A stretch of DNA of 64,000 nucleotides from Rehmannia glutinosa (lineage: Eukaryota > Streptophyta > Magnoliopsida > Lamiales > Orobanchaceae). Positions 10,174-21,977 of this stretch are shown here, piece after piece. The position numbers and the translations under genes are program-made. How positions within the stretch are numbered: the first letter of the stretch is position 1; every line of letters begins with the position of its first letter. The notes beneath the pieces were generated by a model that had not been told where the DNA came from, ran no database searches, and saw nothing but the letters and a program-made list of their open reading frames with translations. Location: assembly GCA_016081115.2 (NCBI GenBank), contig CM071930.1, positions 22,573,520 to 22,637,519 of the forward strand, in the 5' to 3' direction.

Positions 10174-10378
10174 TTGGTAGAATTTCTTGTAGGAGCCATG
10201 TATGTAAGATTCTTGCAAAAATAAGAGGATTAGTAACAAGAATCGTGAAGAATGATGAAGAATTGAAGAACTTATGAAAAAGGGAGTGATTTTCGCAGTT
10301 TAAGGGTTTGGAGAATTTTGTGCGTCTGTTTTGAAAGTGAAGAGCAGAACGTTTTTAACTTGGAAAATTGCCCTGGGC

Positions 10379-10445
10379 AACCGGTCGAGGTGGGGTGCGA
10401 CCGGTCGACGTGCAGGGCGACCGGTCGCCCTTGCCTTGACCGTCC
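10379..10445. promoter_or_regulatory. Internal palindrome cluster upstream of the third gene
   Basis: Three GACCGGTCG/ACCGGTCG units spaced about 20 bp apart, ending about 180 bp upstream of the third gene's ancestral ATG. The intervening sequence is pyrimidine-rich and stop-rich, like a 5' leader. Equivalent clusters lie at 31231-31290, 56875-56925 and 62092-62155. They use the same motif as the LTR U3, so an internal promoter or shared regulator site is plausible but untested. Confidence 0.55.
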
Positions 10446-11039
10446 CAGTGCAATTTTTCATTCTCCAGGTTTTTCAAAAATTCGATTTTTCACCCCAAAA
10501 GTTTTAAAACTTTTGCAAAAAGATAATTATGGACTAAATCCAACAAATATGAGTTTCGAGAAAACACATATACTAGAAAAACGAGATTAACCAAGTAGTG
10601 CCCTTTTAAGAGAGAAATTTACAAAATCATTTAGAGGCACTTAAGGGGTTGAAATGAAGTATCTTGAAAGATATGTGCATAAGCATAATATCGAGTTAAG
10701 AGAAATACGAGTGAACATACCTCGATAGTTTAACTAACTTGATGATGAAATAGCCAATGAATCCTACATAATTCTTAAACAAAATTTGCACAAAAGCACA
10801 AGTGTAGGCAAGTAATAGGAGAAAAAAAAATGCTTATGCTATAAAAATACACAAGAGATAATAAACCACATAAGTCTAATTAAATGCACAAGAGTTTTAG
10901 AAATATCATGCAAGGTCTTCTTTAAAAAATTTTGAAACTCACAAATAAATTGAAGACCTAAAATAATGAAAACTCATTTGCAATATAGGCACAAATAAAG
11001 ACATGCATACTAACTAAATAAAATGAATATTTAAATGGG
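10446..11039 (-). other. Spacer between gag and the palindrome cluster in SireA-2
   Basis: AT-rich and multiply stopped in all frames. No pol motif could be found, whereas SireA-3 and the elements at 60311 and 44216 have pol remnants at this place. It marks the internal deletion or loss of pol. Confidence 0.6.
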
Positions 11040-12465
11040 GAGATACGGTTTACCAATTACGCCATTTCCATGGGTTGTGTCGTTCCCATTGTTGATGATA
11101 TCTTCCCCTTGAGAAGTCACTTTGTTGATGATGACTTCTTTGATTACTCTATTTCCAAGGTTTGTTGCCTTCCCATTGTTGAAGGTCTCTTCTTTTTTGA
11201 AAATCATCTTGTTGATGATGTCTTTGCCATTTCCAAGGATTATGTTCTTCCTTTTTGATTATATCCTTTTTTTGGAAGTTTGCTTTGTTGAAAATATTTT
11301 CTTCTTTGATCAAATGAATTGATCATTTGATGTCTTCTTTGCGGTATGAATTTTCTCCGATTGTTATTCCGCCGGGTACCTAATAAAACATTATTTTGTG
11401 GTAACCTCAAGTGCTTGGGTCCTTTAGGATTAGCTTTGGGACTTTTAGGTCTCCAACAATAATTAGAGCTATTTCTAGCCCGACAAGTATTAATCGTATG
11501 ACCCTTTTTACCGCAATAAAAGCAAGTAATAATTGTAGGAGCATAATGACCAACATGCTTAGAGACTTGATTCTTTTTCATATGATTGACAACATTAAAC
11601 TTATGATCAAGTTCTAGTTTCGAATTATCACAACAATCAACAATTTCATCGGTACTCAAGTCGGATTTAGATAAATCCTTTTTCATGCAATTAATATCCT
11701 CAACAAGAGTACTATTTTGTTTCTCAAGGTTTCTAACCTTGTCAATTGTGGTGGTGTGAGCACATGATAGTGATTCATAAGAAGTAAATAAGCTATCCTT
11801 TTCATTTTTCAAAGCATTGAATTCCTTTTTCAAATTTTTGTACTTAACAAGTAAATTTTGGAATTCATTTTGAAGATCATCAAAATCATTTTGTAAATCA
11901 CTATAATCATTTTGAATAACAATATCATAGGAAGTAGAGGGTTTAAGACATACCTCGTTTTCTTCTTCGATTCCCATAAAGCAAAATTCAACTTCTTCAT
12001 AGTTGGAAGTTGTAAAAGACTTGTTCTTTAGATTTGGACTTGTATTCCTTTGAGAAGTAGATGCTTTTGTTTGACTCCTTTCATTTGCAAATACTCCATA
12101 GATGCTTCTAGTTTTTGTCATACTTCATGTGCCGATCGAATTCCTACAATATGTTCATATTCCAAATTAGTAAAGGAACAATACAAAATATTGAGACCTT
12201 TACCGTTTAAGGAGAACATTTTCTTCTCTTCATCATTGAGCTCTTTGAAGCCTTTGGAGGTGTGTGGTGTGTCTTTCATTGGAATGGATTTTCCATTTAT
12301 GATGATGTTCCATAAATCGAACCCGCAACCTTGTAGATAACATTCCATTCTTTCTTTCCAAAATATAAAATTTTTGGAATCAAATAGAGCGGCTTGGTGG
12401 TGGAGGTGCCGGTAAGATGAGCTTCGTTCGTAGCCGACGATCATTTCTCTTCACTCGCTATGTGA
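11040..12465 (-). pseudogene. gag: gag of SireA-2 (Copia-type, CCHC zinc knuckle), frameshifted
   Basis: Nucleocapsid/capsid protein gene. The N-terminal part (12465-12118) has F-D-S-K-N-F, W-K-E-R-M-E-C-Y-L and I-R-S-A-H-E-V, typical of Copia gag. A frame change near 12120 leads into a 293-codon frame (12121-11240) with a coiled-coil middle, then a CCHC knuckle C-F-Y-C-G-K-K-G-H-T-I-N-T-C and a basic tail. Another frame change near 11240 leads into a repeated Trp/His/Asn-rich tail to about 11040. A one-base loss near 12385 also breaks the N-terminus. It follows the PBS directly on the element sense strand. Compare the copy at 33458-34900. Confidence 0.85.
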
Positions 12466-12485
12466 AACGAGCTTGCCAAAGAGTT

Positions 12486-12499
12486 TGGCTCTGATACCA
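12486..12499 (-). other. Primer binding site of SireA-2
   Basis: Minus-strand TGGTATCAGAGCCA, two bases inside the 5' LTR end. It is complementary to the 3' end of plant initiator methionine tRNA, the usual Copia primer. Confidence 0.9.
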
Positions 12500-12501
12500 C
12501 T

Positions 12502-13993
12502 TGTAAGTTCAAGCGGCTACGATAATCTAGAGGGGGGGTGAATAGATTATCTCCATCTTTTCAATTTTACCCTCTTTTTCGAACCGAATGCTCAAAGACA
12601 ATAATAAAAGTGCGGAATGTAAACAACACACGTCGATTTAAAGAGGTTCAACCCACCTAGGGCCTAATCCTCTACCACCCCAAAGATATCCGGATGGATT
12701 TCAAAAAAAAAAAAGAATTTTATTAATTACCAAAATTAATACAAACTCAACTTACAACACCTTGAAGAGCACCACACTCTTCTTCAACAACACCTTTGGA
12801 GATTACCACAATCTCCCTTTGAAGATCACCACAATCTTTCTTCAACGGCACCTTGTGAAGATTACCACAATCTTCAACCTTGAAGAATACCAAATTCTTC
12901 AACACCTCAATAAGAAGATCACCACAATCTTCTTGCACCTATCACCTAGATCATCCAAGTGTGTTCTTACCACAAGAACACTCACAAGGATATCTTGTGT
13001 TGAATGATAACCAAAAATCAAGATTACAACTCAATAAGGAATATTACAATTTGAGTGCAATGTGTAATCAAGAATAGCCTAGACCTCAAAGATGTGAAAG
13101 TGATAAGCTAGCCAAATATACAACAAGAATAATAACAATGAAGAACAAATATTTGCTTGAAGTGTATCTTGTTGTGTTGTATCTCAATTGTTGTTTGGTT
13201 GCTCCAAAACTTCCTCTATTTATAGGAGATGATTGATCAAGCATAGGCTCCTCTTGGGGATTGAGAATCTACAGAAAAATACAATTAAAATCAAGAATAT
13301 AGCTGTTAGAAATCAATCCCACATTTTAAGGAAATATGTCTGCTGTCAAACGGTCATATTTTTTTTAAATCAAATCACGGGCGACGCATTTAAATAGAAG
13401 TTTGAAACGAAGCACAGTAAATTTACACAGGGCGACCGGTCGACGTGTACCTCGACCGGTCGTCCCTAACATCAACCGGTCGACCTAGACACAAAATCAA
13501 GACAGGAAGTTATGTATCACTTTTAAACGTCCAGTCACGGCCGCCAGGTGCGGCCGACTTCCGACGCCATGCCGACACCCTGGTCGACCGATCGACCCGC
13601 AATTTAACTATCCGCTCTCATTTTTGTTTCCAAATTCATCTTCAGGTACGGGTTGCCCTATACGACGACCGATCGACCTCGAGACAGAAATATTGTCCTA
13701 TTTTTTTGTCGAAAATAAAACCCAAGAAATACTCCGAAAATATAGTAAAAACATTTTAAACCAATCGGAAGTATTTAGACAACATTTAGGAACCTTGTTT
13801 TGAAGTGAGAACTTATAAACACAAAATCATTAGAAGTGTTGTCCAATTTTATCTAAAGTAAAACTTGAAGGAAAACTCCGGAAAATATTAAAGCCATTTT
13901 AATTCATTTAGGAGTATTTGGACAACAAGTAAAAACATTGTTTTGGTGTAAAAATAAAATCATCAAAATTAAGATAAAAACATGTATCAAACA
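12502..13993 (-). repeat. 5' LTR of SireA-2 (1,492 bp)
   Basis: Complete LTR from TGTAAGTTC (plus-strand left end) to ATCAAACA at 13993. It includes the hairpin array at 12764-12981, TATA near 13216 and palindromes at 13378-13682. Outside the palindrome block it is close to the 3' LTR, so insertion is fairly recent. Confidence 0.92.
12764..12981 (-). repeat. Hairpin array in SireA-2 5' LTR
   Basis: Seven stems with ACCAC-type loops on the plus strand (GTGGT in element sense), matching 3567-3784. Confidence 0.7.
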
Positions 13994-13998
13994 CACAC
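13994..13998. repeat. Target duplication CACAC, right copy (SireA-2)
   Basis: Matches 6283-6287. Confidence 0.9.
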
Positions 13999-13999
13999 T

Positions 14000-15165
14000 T
14001 GCACCTACTCATAGAGGTTTCTTTTCCTCACGTATATATTTTCCTAAGAAAATATTTTAGGCAATAATCCAGGCGACAACGAAGTAGTTGAGGGATTTTC
14101 CTGATCTGACTAGCTAGAGCCAATTACAGGAGTATTTTGCTAGATGTCTTGATGACATCCCTATGTATATATGATGTGTTTTGGCCAAAATAATGGACTC
14201 CATTTCTTCGAAGCGATAGCTTGTGAATGAGTATGGTTGGACGGTGTTGCTTGAGCTTATTCTGCCACTGGCGGTCCTTCTTGGTTTTTTTCGCGTCCTT
14301 CATCTCTTTTTCCTTATCCTTCTTGGTCAAGGTCTTCAATGGCTGGCGGAGACTGGGATAGTGCTCCCATGGTTCCGACCGCAACTTGATGCCTCAAGTC
14401 GTTCCATGCAGCTTATTCTAACAGGATTCAGAGAGTCACCTTGGTTAGGTGAATTTCTTCACTGAGCGGAGTGCCTACGAAGGGAGGCGGCGGTGCCCTT
14501 CTTTCTTGCGGGAGTGGCGGCGCCCTCCGGTGGAATGGTCGCTGGCCTCTCGTCATCTTGATGGTCTTCCTTCATGATGGTCTCTGGCACCATGGCCTGC
14601 AGCTTGAGATCCAACTTTACATGTTGGCGATCGAGTTTGCATCTTCATGTACTTTAGCTAATTCCCACAAACGACACCAAAATGATGCTGCTTTTTTTGG
14701 CAGATCAAGCCTTCATGTCATTTTTCTTCCCGAGGAGGAAGTCTTCAAGTATTCTTCTCCTAGAGCTGAAATATCCTTCGAGTGGGAACTTGTCTGCACA
14801 CATGCGCAAACGTTAGAGGGCCTCAGGGGGTTATCCCAAGGATGCCCCTCCGACGCTCAAGTCATGTAAACGAGAGAATAAACAGTAAACGAATACTGTA
14901 TAATAAATGCGTAAGAGGATTATGAATTAATTAACTTACAGAAAATAGGAGGGACCTTTTTATACCTGGGAGATGAGCTCTTTAGGTAGTGCAGGAGAAT
15001 TTGGCCTGTGGGCCAGTCCGCGTAGGAGAAATCGGCCGATGGGTCAGACCCGAACACCATTGAGCCGGTTTATTCATTAAGAGCCCATTGGACAATTAAT
15101 ATTAAATAAACATATATAAAATGAATTATACATTAATTAATGAAATATCATTTTTGTCCCCAACA
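14000..15165 (-). mobile_element. 5' end of a Ty3/gypsy (Tat/Ogre-like) element, truncated
   Basis: On the minus strand: a short LTR (15165-14686), a PBS-like site in the context TTTGGTGTCGTTTGTGGG (about 14685-14664), then a leader and a gag-like start. The LTR begins TGTTGGGGACAAAA and holds TATAAAAAGG and the phrase GACTTGAGCGTCGGAGG, which I associate from memory with this gypsy group. The element is cut off near 14000. A Lys-rich minus-strand frame (14384-14124) may be a gag remnant. Lineage is a guess from LTR and PBS style. Confidence 0.6.
14686..15165 (-). repeat. LTR of the truncated gypsy element (480 bp)
   Basis: Minus-strand TGTTGGGGAC start at 15165 and AGCAGCA end at 14686. The TATAAAAAGG box lies near 14955-14970, followed by the GC-rich CGTCGGAGGGGC segment. 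No partner LTR is in the window. Confidence 0.6.
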
Positions 15166-15587
15166 AGTATAAATACAATTCATATAAAAATAATACTAAA
15201 ATAAGTCATACTTTCACTTTCGAATAATTATTTTATATTTGTGTTTCAGTCGTACCTCTACAAATCAGTATATTAATTTATTCTGTATTTTTACCGTAAC
15301 TTTTAATGACTATTCATAATGTACTCGTACGAACTAAATGCCAAAATTTTTCAGTCTATTATTTAACTAACTAGGAAAATTATAAGCTAGACACGACGCA
15401 TTTTTCAAATGGAGAGAAAACAATTACATGCAATTTTTCTTTTATATATTTAATTGAGAATCCTGGCGTTTTTCCCCCTCCAAATTCAATTTCTAGAGTT
15501 GACAATTGCAAGAATTAAAAATATAGTATCAGATTTTTTTATTTTTTTTTTTGCAGAAAATGCATTTCTATCGGAGTGTTTTGCACA

Positions 15588-15990
15588 ATGTTTTTAAACT
15601 CGGATCGGACCTTAAAACTAGATTATTAATTGGGTCATTGGGTTACTGGTTCAACGTTGTATCATTCTTAAAAAACCAGTTGGCCAATACATATTTGTGT
15701 GTGTGTACGCGCGCGCACATGCACAAGACAAATACAATATTTGCAAATTTAGTAAACATACTTTCCTTCAACTCTTGAAATAAAACAAAGAAAAATTTAT
15801 TTACTAAAAAAATATTTTTTCTTTTGAACGGGGTTAATAGGGCCACGGGTTTCCGAGAATTTCCCCGGGTTTGACCGGGTGGCAATTTTTTTCGGCCACC
15901 CAATTTTACTACAAAACCGGGTCGGGTATGTGACCGGTTCCGATTAAACACGTTGAATAGGCAAGTCCGGTCCAGTTTTAACAATCCTGG
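15588..15990. mobile_element. MITE-like element with degenerate terminal inverted repeats
   Basis: TTTTAAACTCGGATCGGAC at the left and GTCCGGTCCAGTTTTAACA at the right form an imperfect inverted repeat. The interior is rich in CCGGGT/ACCGGT phrases common in plant non-autonomous DNA transposons. No clear target duplication was found, so the limits are approximate. Confidence 0.4.
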
Positions 15991-16026
15991 TTTTGCATAT
16001 ATATGACTAAAGTTGGTAATGACAAA

Positions 16027-16210
16027 GGGACTAAATATGCAATTTTCGACCCTTCAAAGCTACATGTTAATGGAATTGACAATTGACTCCGTTAAAATGT
16101 AACAGTTGGACTCTTTTTGCAAGAAAATCATTCACGTGGGACTATTTTGCATATGTGAGACTGAAATTGCAACATGCCAAATTCTATGGGACTAAATATG
16201 CAATTTTCTC
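16027..16210. repeat. Short direct repeat pair
   Basis: GGGACTAAATATGCAATTTT occurs at about 16028 and again at about 16190 in the same orientation, with related phrases between. The flanked ~160 bp holds no gene. Origin unknown. Confidence 0.6.
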
Positions 16211-16295
16211 TTTGCGAAAGAGTTAAATTGGATATGAAAGATATTTTATTTTCGTTCCGCTTGAGAATTTTTTTAACCAAACATGCAATTGTTTA

Positions 16296-16901
16296 AGAGC
16301 AACTCCAATCCTCCGCTATCCCATCTAAAAACGCCAAATTGAAGCTAAATCTCAAGTCCAATCGTGCGCTATATATTGCACCATTTTAGAGTCATCCACA
16401 GTAATGTGCCATAATTGGCGCATTACTATTCATGCGTTATCACTGATGATGTGTGTCTATTATTTTTTTTTTTGTTTTTTCAATTTACAGATTTTACTTT
16501 TTTTATCTTATGTTTAAAATATATTGAAGGTTTTATTTTTATAAAATTAAGTGTTGATATTTATATTGTTATTATTATTGTAAAATATTTATATTACAAA
16601 AATTGTTATTCGGTTCTTTTATGTATATTTAAAATTTACCATAAATCATATATTATTAAAAGTTATGTTATTTAATTAACTAAACATAAAATATAATTTG
16701 ATATGCAATTGTTTTCATAAAATAATAAATATATGATAAAATAAAGTTGTAAATAGAATAATATGGAATATTCTAAGAATATTCTTTTTAGAGTAAAATT
16801 TGAAGTAGAAGGGTTGGAGATATATTTTAAGTTTGATGCAGAAATTGCACTATTTTAGTGCCAAAGTTACACTAAAATAGAATTTTGGGTTGGAGATGGC
16901 C
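16296..16901. mobile_element. MITE-like element, PIF/Harbinger-type ends
   Basis: The left end AGAGCAACTCCAATCC and right end GGGTTGGAGATGGCCT are imperfect inverted repeats of the 'CTCCAACC' class seen in plant Tourist-like MITEs. TTA lies next to the left end and TTAT next to the right, only loosely matching a 3-bp target duplication. The interior is AT-rich with no transposase. Confidence 0.5.
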
Positions 16902-18327
16902 TTATGAAAATTTTCAGAAAATATATTATTCTCTCACTTTCATTTTTTCTCATATTTTCTTTTACCAATCACATCTACATATTTTTTCACAAAAAACTAA
17001 TTGTTATTACACATTCTCGCACAAAGTTCACTATTCACTCACTCACACATTTCTAACTATCAATCATATCCAATCATTATTTACTATTTTTAAATCAAAT
17101 CAATTTTCATCATTACTTTTCCATCTCACATCCAATCACACTCTCAAAACATCTTTTTCCTTCCAAATTGTTTTTACCACTTTTTCTATAATAAAATGAA
17201 AATTTTCAAAATGAAAGTATATCCAATCGCGCCCTTAGAAGTTCAAGTTCATGATTTTGTTCAAAATATTGAACCAAGTTCAATGGGCTAGGCTACCGGC
17301 CACTACCTCTCTTTTATTTTATTATTAATTTATTTATTTTTTGTGTTTATCTATATTCCTTTTTTATTATAATACTTTTTCTATTTGTTGATCTTGAATA
17401 AATGTTTCTAAAGCAACATGGTATTTTATTTATTTTTATTTTAATGAAAATATTATTACTCGTGTTTTTATTAGTCTAATATAACTTAAATTAATTATAT
17501 ATATTATATAATGATTTTATTGACAATTATACAAAAAATAACAAAAAACACATATTGAATAAACATGATTTGACAATTGGCCCATTTCGAAGTGAACTTG
17601 AACTTACATCGTGGAAAGTAGAAAATAGTTTATTTTGTGTATGTGGCAATTACAATTCCATGGATCCAAATAAAAAAAAAATTAATCTTGCAATCACCAT
17701 TGTGGACGGATGCACTCATTGATTTTTATCTAATTTCAATATGTTGGCCCCTTAGATAAACTTCAAGTGTCATAATAATCCTCTAAGCAATAAATATGCC
17801 CAAATTTGCACAAATCTTCCCACCCTAGGGCCTAGATTGGAAATTTGTCAACGTTTTCTTAAAATACACCTCTCTCTCTTTTTCCTAAAATACGTAACCT
17901 TCCCTCAAAAAAAAAAAAAATACGTAACCTTGGATGAAATTATAAGTCCAACACTGCCCTTCTTTGTCTTAATTATTGAAATAGCATTTGAAATTAAAAA
18001 CTTGGTACAAATCAAGAAAACACCTTAACCTTGAACACTTACACGAGTGTGAACTTATACCATAAGATCAATTCAATTCAATTCAATTATCAAACAAATG
18101 ATTGTCAAAACTAAAAAAATAATCAAACAAATGAAGATTATATATAGAATAAACATCTAATTTCATAGTTGTAAAGAAAAGGGATCTGAATTCTGAACTC
18201 CAAAGCAAGAAATGTGAGTGCAAAAACAAAGAAAGAGGTGCCCACGACGAAAAACCAACCACAACCGCCATAGCAACACCATCTGAATACTCTGATTTTG
18301 AAATTCCATTCACGAATTTTTGGTGAG
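16902..18327. other. AT-rich upstream region of the GT14 gene
   Basis: No coding or RNA gene is seen. The last few hundred bases should contain the promoter and 5' leader of the gene at 18328, but no single TATA box stands out in the AT-rich background. Confidence 0.5.
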
Positions 18328-21300
18328 ATGAAGAAACTAAAGAACTACTATTTACATTTGAAACACCCTCATCCAATGGAGAGAAAATGGATCTTTCCAG
18401 TTGCCATTGGCTCCGTTTTCTCACTGTTCCTTCTTTTCTTAGCCACATTAACCTCCCCCGATGGTACGCCGCTTCTTCCCCTCACCGGCTACTACTCAAC
18501 CTCCTCCTCCGCCGGCGCCGCCTCCGTTTTCGTCGAGTCAAAGCTGAAACCCCTCCCAGTTTCCAACCTCCCTCCGTCACCGCCGCGCTTTGCCTACTTA
18601 ATCTCCGGCTCCGCCGGAGACGGCGGGATGCTGCGGCGGACTCTCGAAGCTCTTTACCACCCCAATAATCAGTACGTCGTGCATCTCGACGCCGAGTCCT
18701 CCGCCGAGGAGCGCCTCGATCTGTTTAATTACGTAAATACCCATTTCGTTTTCCGGAGATTCGAGAATGTGCGGATGATTACCAAGGCTAATTTGGTCAC
18801 TTACCGTGGACCGACGATGGTGGCGAATACATTGCACGCGGCTGCTATTCTGTTGAAGGAAGGTGGGGATTGGGATTGGTTTATTAATCTCAGTGCATCT
18901 GATTATCCTCTGGTGACACAAGACGGTAATAATTTGGGCTATTTAAGCAATTATTCTCAACATTGAATCTTTGTGCGATCTTAATATTATCTGTTGATGG
19001 GAATTGCTTTGCATTTACTGATTTGTAAGCTCATGATGATTAGATCTGCTGCACGCATTTTCAGACATGCCAAGGGATCTTAATTTTATTGATCATACAA
19101 GTAATATTGGCTGGAAAGAGTAAGTGATCTTTGTCAACATGTTTTAAATGCTTTCAGATATTTGAGTCCTGTTTGGGATTTAGGAAATTATGGCGAAAAT
19201 TTATGGATTATGCTACATTTTTTTTGTTAGGTTCCAGAGGGCAAAGCCAGTTATTATTGATCCAGGGTTGTATATGACACAAAAAGCTGATGTTTTTTGG
19301 ATTACACAGCGAAGAAGTGTGCCGACAGCGTTTAAACTCTTTACAGGTGGGTTTTGGTATTACTAATTTTGCTTTTGTTATTATGGTTTTACTGATTTCA
19401 AACCTGTGTATTCTTTCATGCCATTTAAATTCACCGTTTTGTGATATCTTGTTGTGTGGGGTTCGAAAGTATTTTAGGTTGTTGGTTGTTAAGTGTTTTT
19501 TCTTGTCATTCCATTCTGAGTAATTAAGTTCTCAATTGTGTTCTTGCGTGGTCCTGTTTTTTTTGTTCCTTGTCTGACAAAATTTCAATCATGTTTTACC
19601 AAGGATTTGAAGGCAAGATGTCCTTAGCGATCATATTCAACATAAACTCATTAAGGGATACTTTATTTTCTCCTTTTCCCTCGAATATCTGCAGGAGAAG
19701 ATAAATTTCCAAGTTGTACCTAAGAGAGTCATTGCTCAGCTTTAGGGTTGAGGTGGATGTGGTAGAAGTTTTTTCTTCATTTTGAATTTCTTATATTTAT
19801 CCCTACGAGTTCCAGCTTTTTTTGGCAAACACATTGAGATATGTTTGGAACATGAGTGAGAAAGGTGCCAAAGCAACAAAAAGTATTTTCTCTTTCTGTA
19901 TATCTTTTGGCTGGTCTTTCAGGACATCTAGTAAATTATATGGGTTAATTGAGGTTTCGACTGAAGTAGTCCTTCTGTATTTCTCTGTGCTGATTTTTTG
20001 ACTGCCTATTCTCTATTTAAAATTTTAAATGGAACCTCACACCTCCAGTTGCTATGTAAAGTTTCCATATTGCTTCTGACTGCGTACATCAGAACCTGCC
20101 TCTCATTTATCAGCGATACCTGCATGACATTGTGTGGACCGGTGACTTTGTTTCTCACTCTGAACTTTATGGTTGATGCCAATGCTTGAGCATTGTCTAA
20201 CTCAAAGCAGGTTTTGTGTGTATACTATAGGTTTGATCGTTCTTTGTCTAACGCCATTTTTCATCACAAACTTTTGTAATTATTGACTTAGCTATGCTTC
20301 TAATGATTTGAAATCTGACCAAGTAAATTCCAGTTTTCGTATACGTTGGCAAATACCTATCTTTGGGTATGATATTTTTAATTTATTTATAATATAAATA
20401 TAGTTAATTGGTGCAGCAATAGTGGATGCTTTGACGTGCTGCTATGAATTGCAACCTGAAAGATATCTTTTTATATAAAATGTCAGTAATCTTCAAAGAC
20501 AGCGAGTTTCTGCATCATAAGGAAACATACACTGATTATAGTAAGATCATCCAGGTATAGGCACGTTATGACGTGCCATGGGTAAAAAAGTAGAGCATAT
20601 GAGGGAGTGCCCATAAGATAGAGTAAATAATTAATTTATGGTCTTGTTATTTCCGAGGTAGATATGCGTTGTGGCTATTTTCTTTCCTTGGCATTGCAAT
20701 AGTTAAGAGATCTAAACTTGGCTGTAGACAGCTATGTCCTGGAGGGGCAAACTGTGGTTGCAGTTGAAGGAGCCATGATAATCTGGTTTTTGACCAATAT
20801 CACTAAACATATTGTGCAAAATGGAGTCTCTTTTAGACGAATAATGAAGCAGGTCCACCTTGAACTGCTCATACTATGAATTTATAGATACTTGTTGAAG
20901 ATTAATCAATTAATCAGAATGAGGAAACCAATACTTATCACAATTTGATTGGAATTGGAATTTTACTTATCACACATTGTTTGTTTAATAGCATTATTCA
21001 GTATTAGCTTCATTCATTTTATCATATATTCTCACTTGGTTTTCATGTGCATTGGAAAAGAAAATAAATGAATGTGATAAATATGGATCTACAAGTAAAA
21101 ATGTTGGTAATATATGTTAGGAGAAACTTTTAAAGTGATCATACATAATCAAATAGTTTTGCTTAATGATTCTTGTTTTCTTGAATGTTATTTATAATAA
21201 TAAGAAAATGAAGTGGCTAATATAGTTTGCTTTTCATGTATGTTGTTAATATATAGAGGTCAATGTCATATAATCGATTTCCTGTGCAATCCCATGAGTG

Positions 21301-21977
21301 AAGATAGAAGAGAAGATTACAGAAATGGTTTTTCAATATAATATGATATATCTTCCTTCTAGAATAAAAATGTTATTATCTCAATTATAATTGTTTCTTG
21401 TTCCCCAAAAATACGGTTATATTGCATGCTTTCTGCATCTTCCTCAACTTCTTTCCTTACAGGATCCGCTTGGATGGCACTTTCTCGGTCTTTCATCGAC
21501 TACTGCTTATGGGGATGGGAAAACTTACCACGAACTGTCCTAATGTACTACGCCAACTTTTTATCTTCTCCGGAAGGCTATTTCCACACCGTCGTCTGTA
21601 ATGCTAAAGAGTTTCACAATACCACAGTTAACAATGACCTCCACTTCATATCATGGGACAACCCTCCTAAGCAACATCCTCATTACCTTACTCTCGAAGA
21701 CATGCAAAGAATGGTCGATAGTAACGCTCCGTTTGCCAGAAAATTTCACCGTAATGATCCAGTGCTCGACAAAATCGACGAACAACTTTTATTACGCGGT
21801 CAAGGAATGCTTGTTCCAGGTGGATGGTGCTTAGGTAGTCGCGAAAATGGGACCGACCCTTGTTCTGTAGTGGGTAATACCGCAGTTCTCAGACCTACTG
21901 CTGGCGCAAAGAGACTGGAAAAGCTTATAGTCTCGATTTTATCGAATGATAAATTTCGACCACGGCAGTGTAAATAG
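18328..21977 (+). CDS. GLCAT14: GT14-family glucuronosyltransferase (GLCAT14-like), four exons, intact
   Basis: Exons 18328-18925, 19044-19119, 19231-19346 and 21463-21977 join in frame to 434 codons; every intron has GT..AG ends. The product is a type II Golgi protein: short basic N-terminus, one membrane anchor (about residues 21-41), a Ser/Pro-rich stem, then the GT14 'Branch' domain. Visible family motifs are N-L-S-A-S-D-Y-P-L (187-195, end of exon 1), D-H-T-S-N-I-G-W (exon 2), the R-R-S-V-P-T-A-F-K-L-F-T-G-S-A-W stretch across exons 3 and 4, S-S-P-E-G-Y-F-H-T-V, W-D-N-P-P-K and the C-terminal R-P-R-Q-C-K. Plant GLCAT14 proteins add beta-glucuronic acid to arabinogalactan-protein glycans. 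I chose ATG 18328 over the in-frame ATG at 18376 because the longer N-terminus resembles family members. Exon length, frame and splice sites are all sound. It is the only clear host gene here. Which paralogue it is cannot be decided. Confidence 0.95.
19347..21462 (+). other. Long third intron of the GT14 gene (2,116 bp)
   Basis: GTGGGT donor and CTTACAG acceptor. The other two introns are 118 and 111 bp. The interior is T-rich and I recognise no transposon or nested gene in it. Confidence 0.85.

Larger units (their letters stand above)
6288..13993 (-). mobile_element. SireA-2: complete Copia-type (Sirevirus-like) element without pol
   Basis: Minus-strand order: 5' LTR 13993-12502, PBS 12499-12486, gag about 12465-11040, noncoding spacer, palindrome cluster 10445-10379, third gene 10199-8788, noncoding tail, 3' LTR 7776-6288, with a CACAC duplication outside. 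No reverse transcriptase, integrase or RNase H motif is visible between gag and the third gene, so the element must have moved with help from a relative encoding pol. The 3' LTR has lost about ten bases at its U3 end, together with the adjacent polypurine tract. Confidence 0.92.

Noticed and set aside
10086..10590. Small plus-strand frames upstream of the third gene
   Set aside because: They overlap the antisense leader and palindrome cluster; no domain and no conservation among copies.
14223..14869. Plus-strand frames of 80 and 132 codons in a GC-rich block
   Set aside because: They run antisense to the leader, LTR and gag start of the truncated minus-strand gypsy element and show no domain.
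18387..18668. 93-codon Arg-rich frame overlapping the GT14 gene
   Set aside because: Shifted-frame shadow of exon 1 in a GC-rich codon context.
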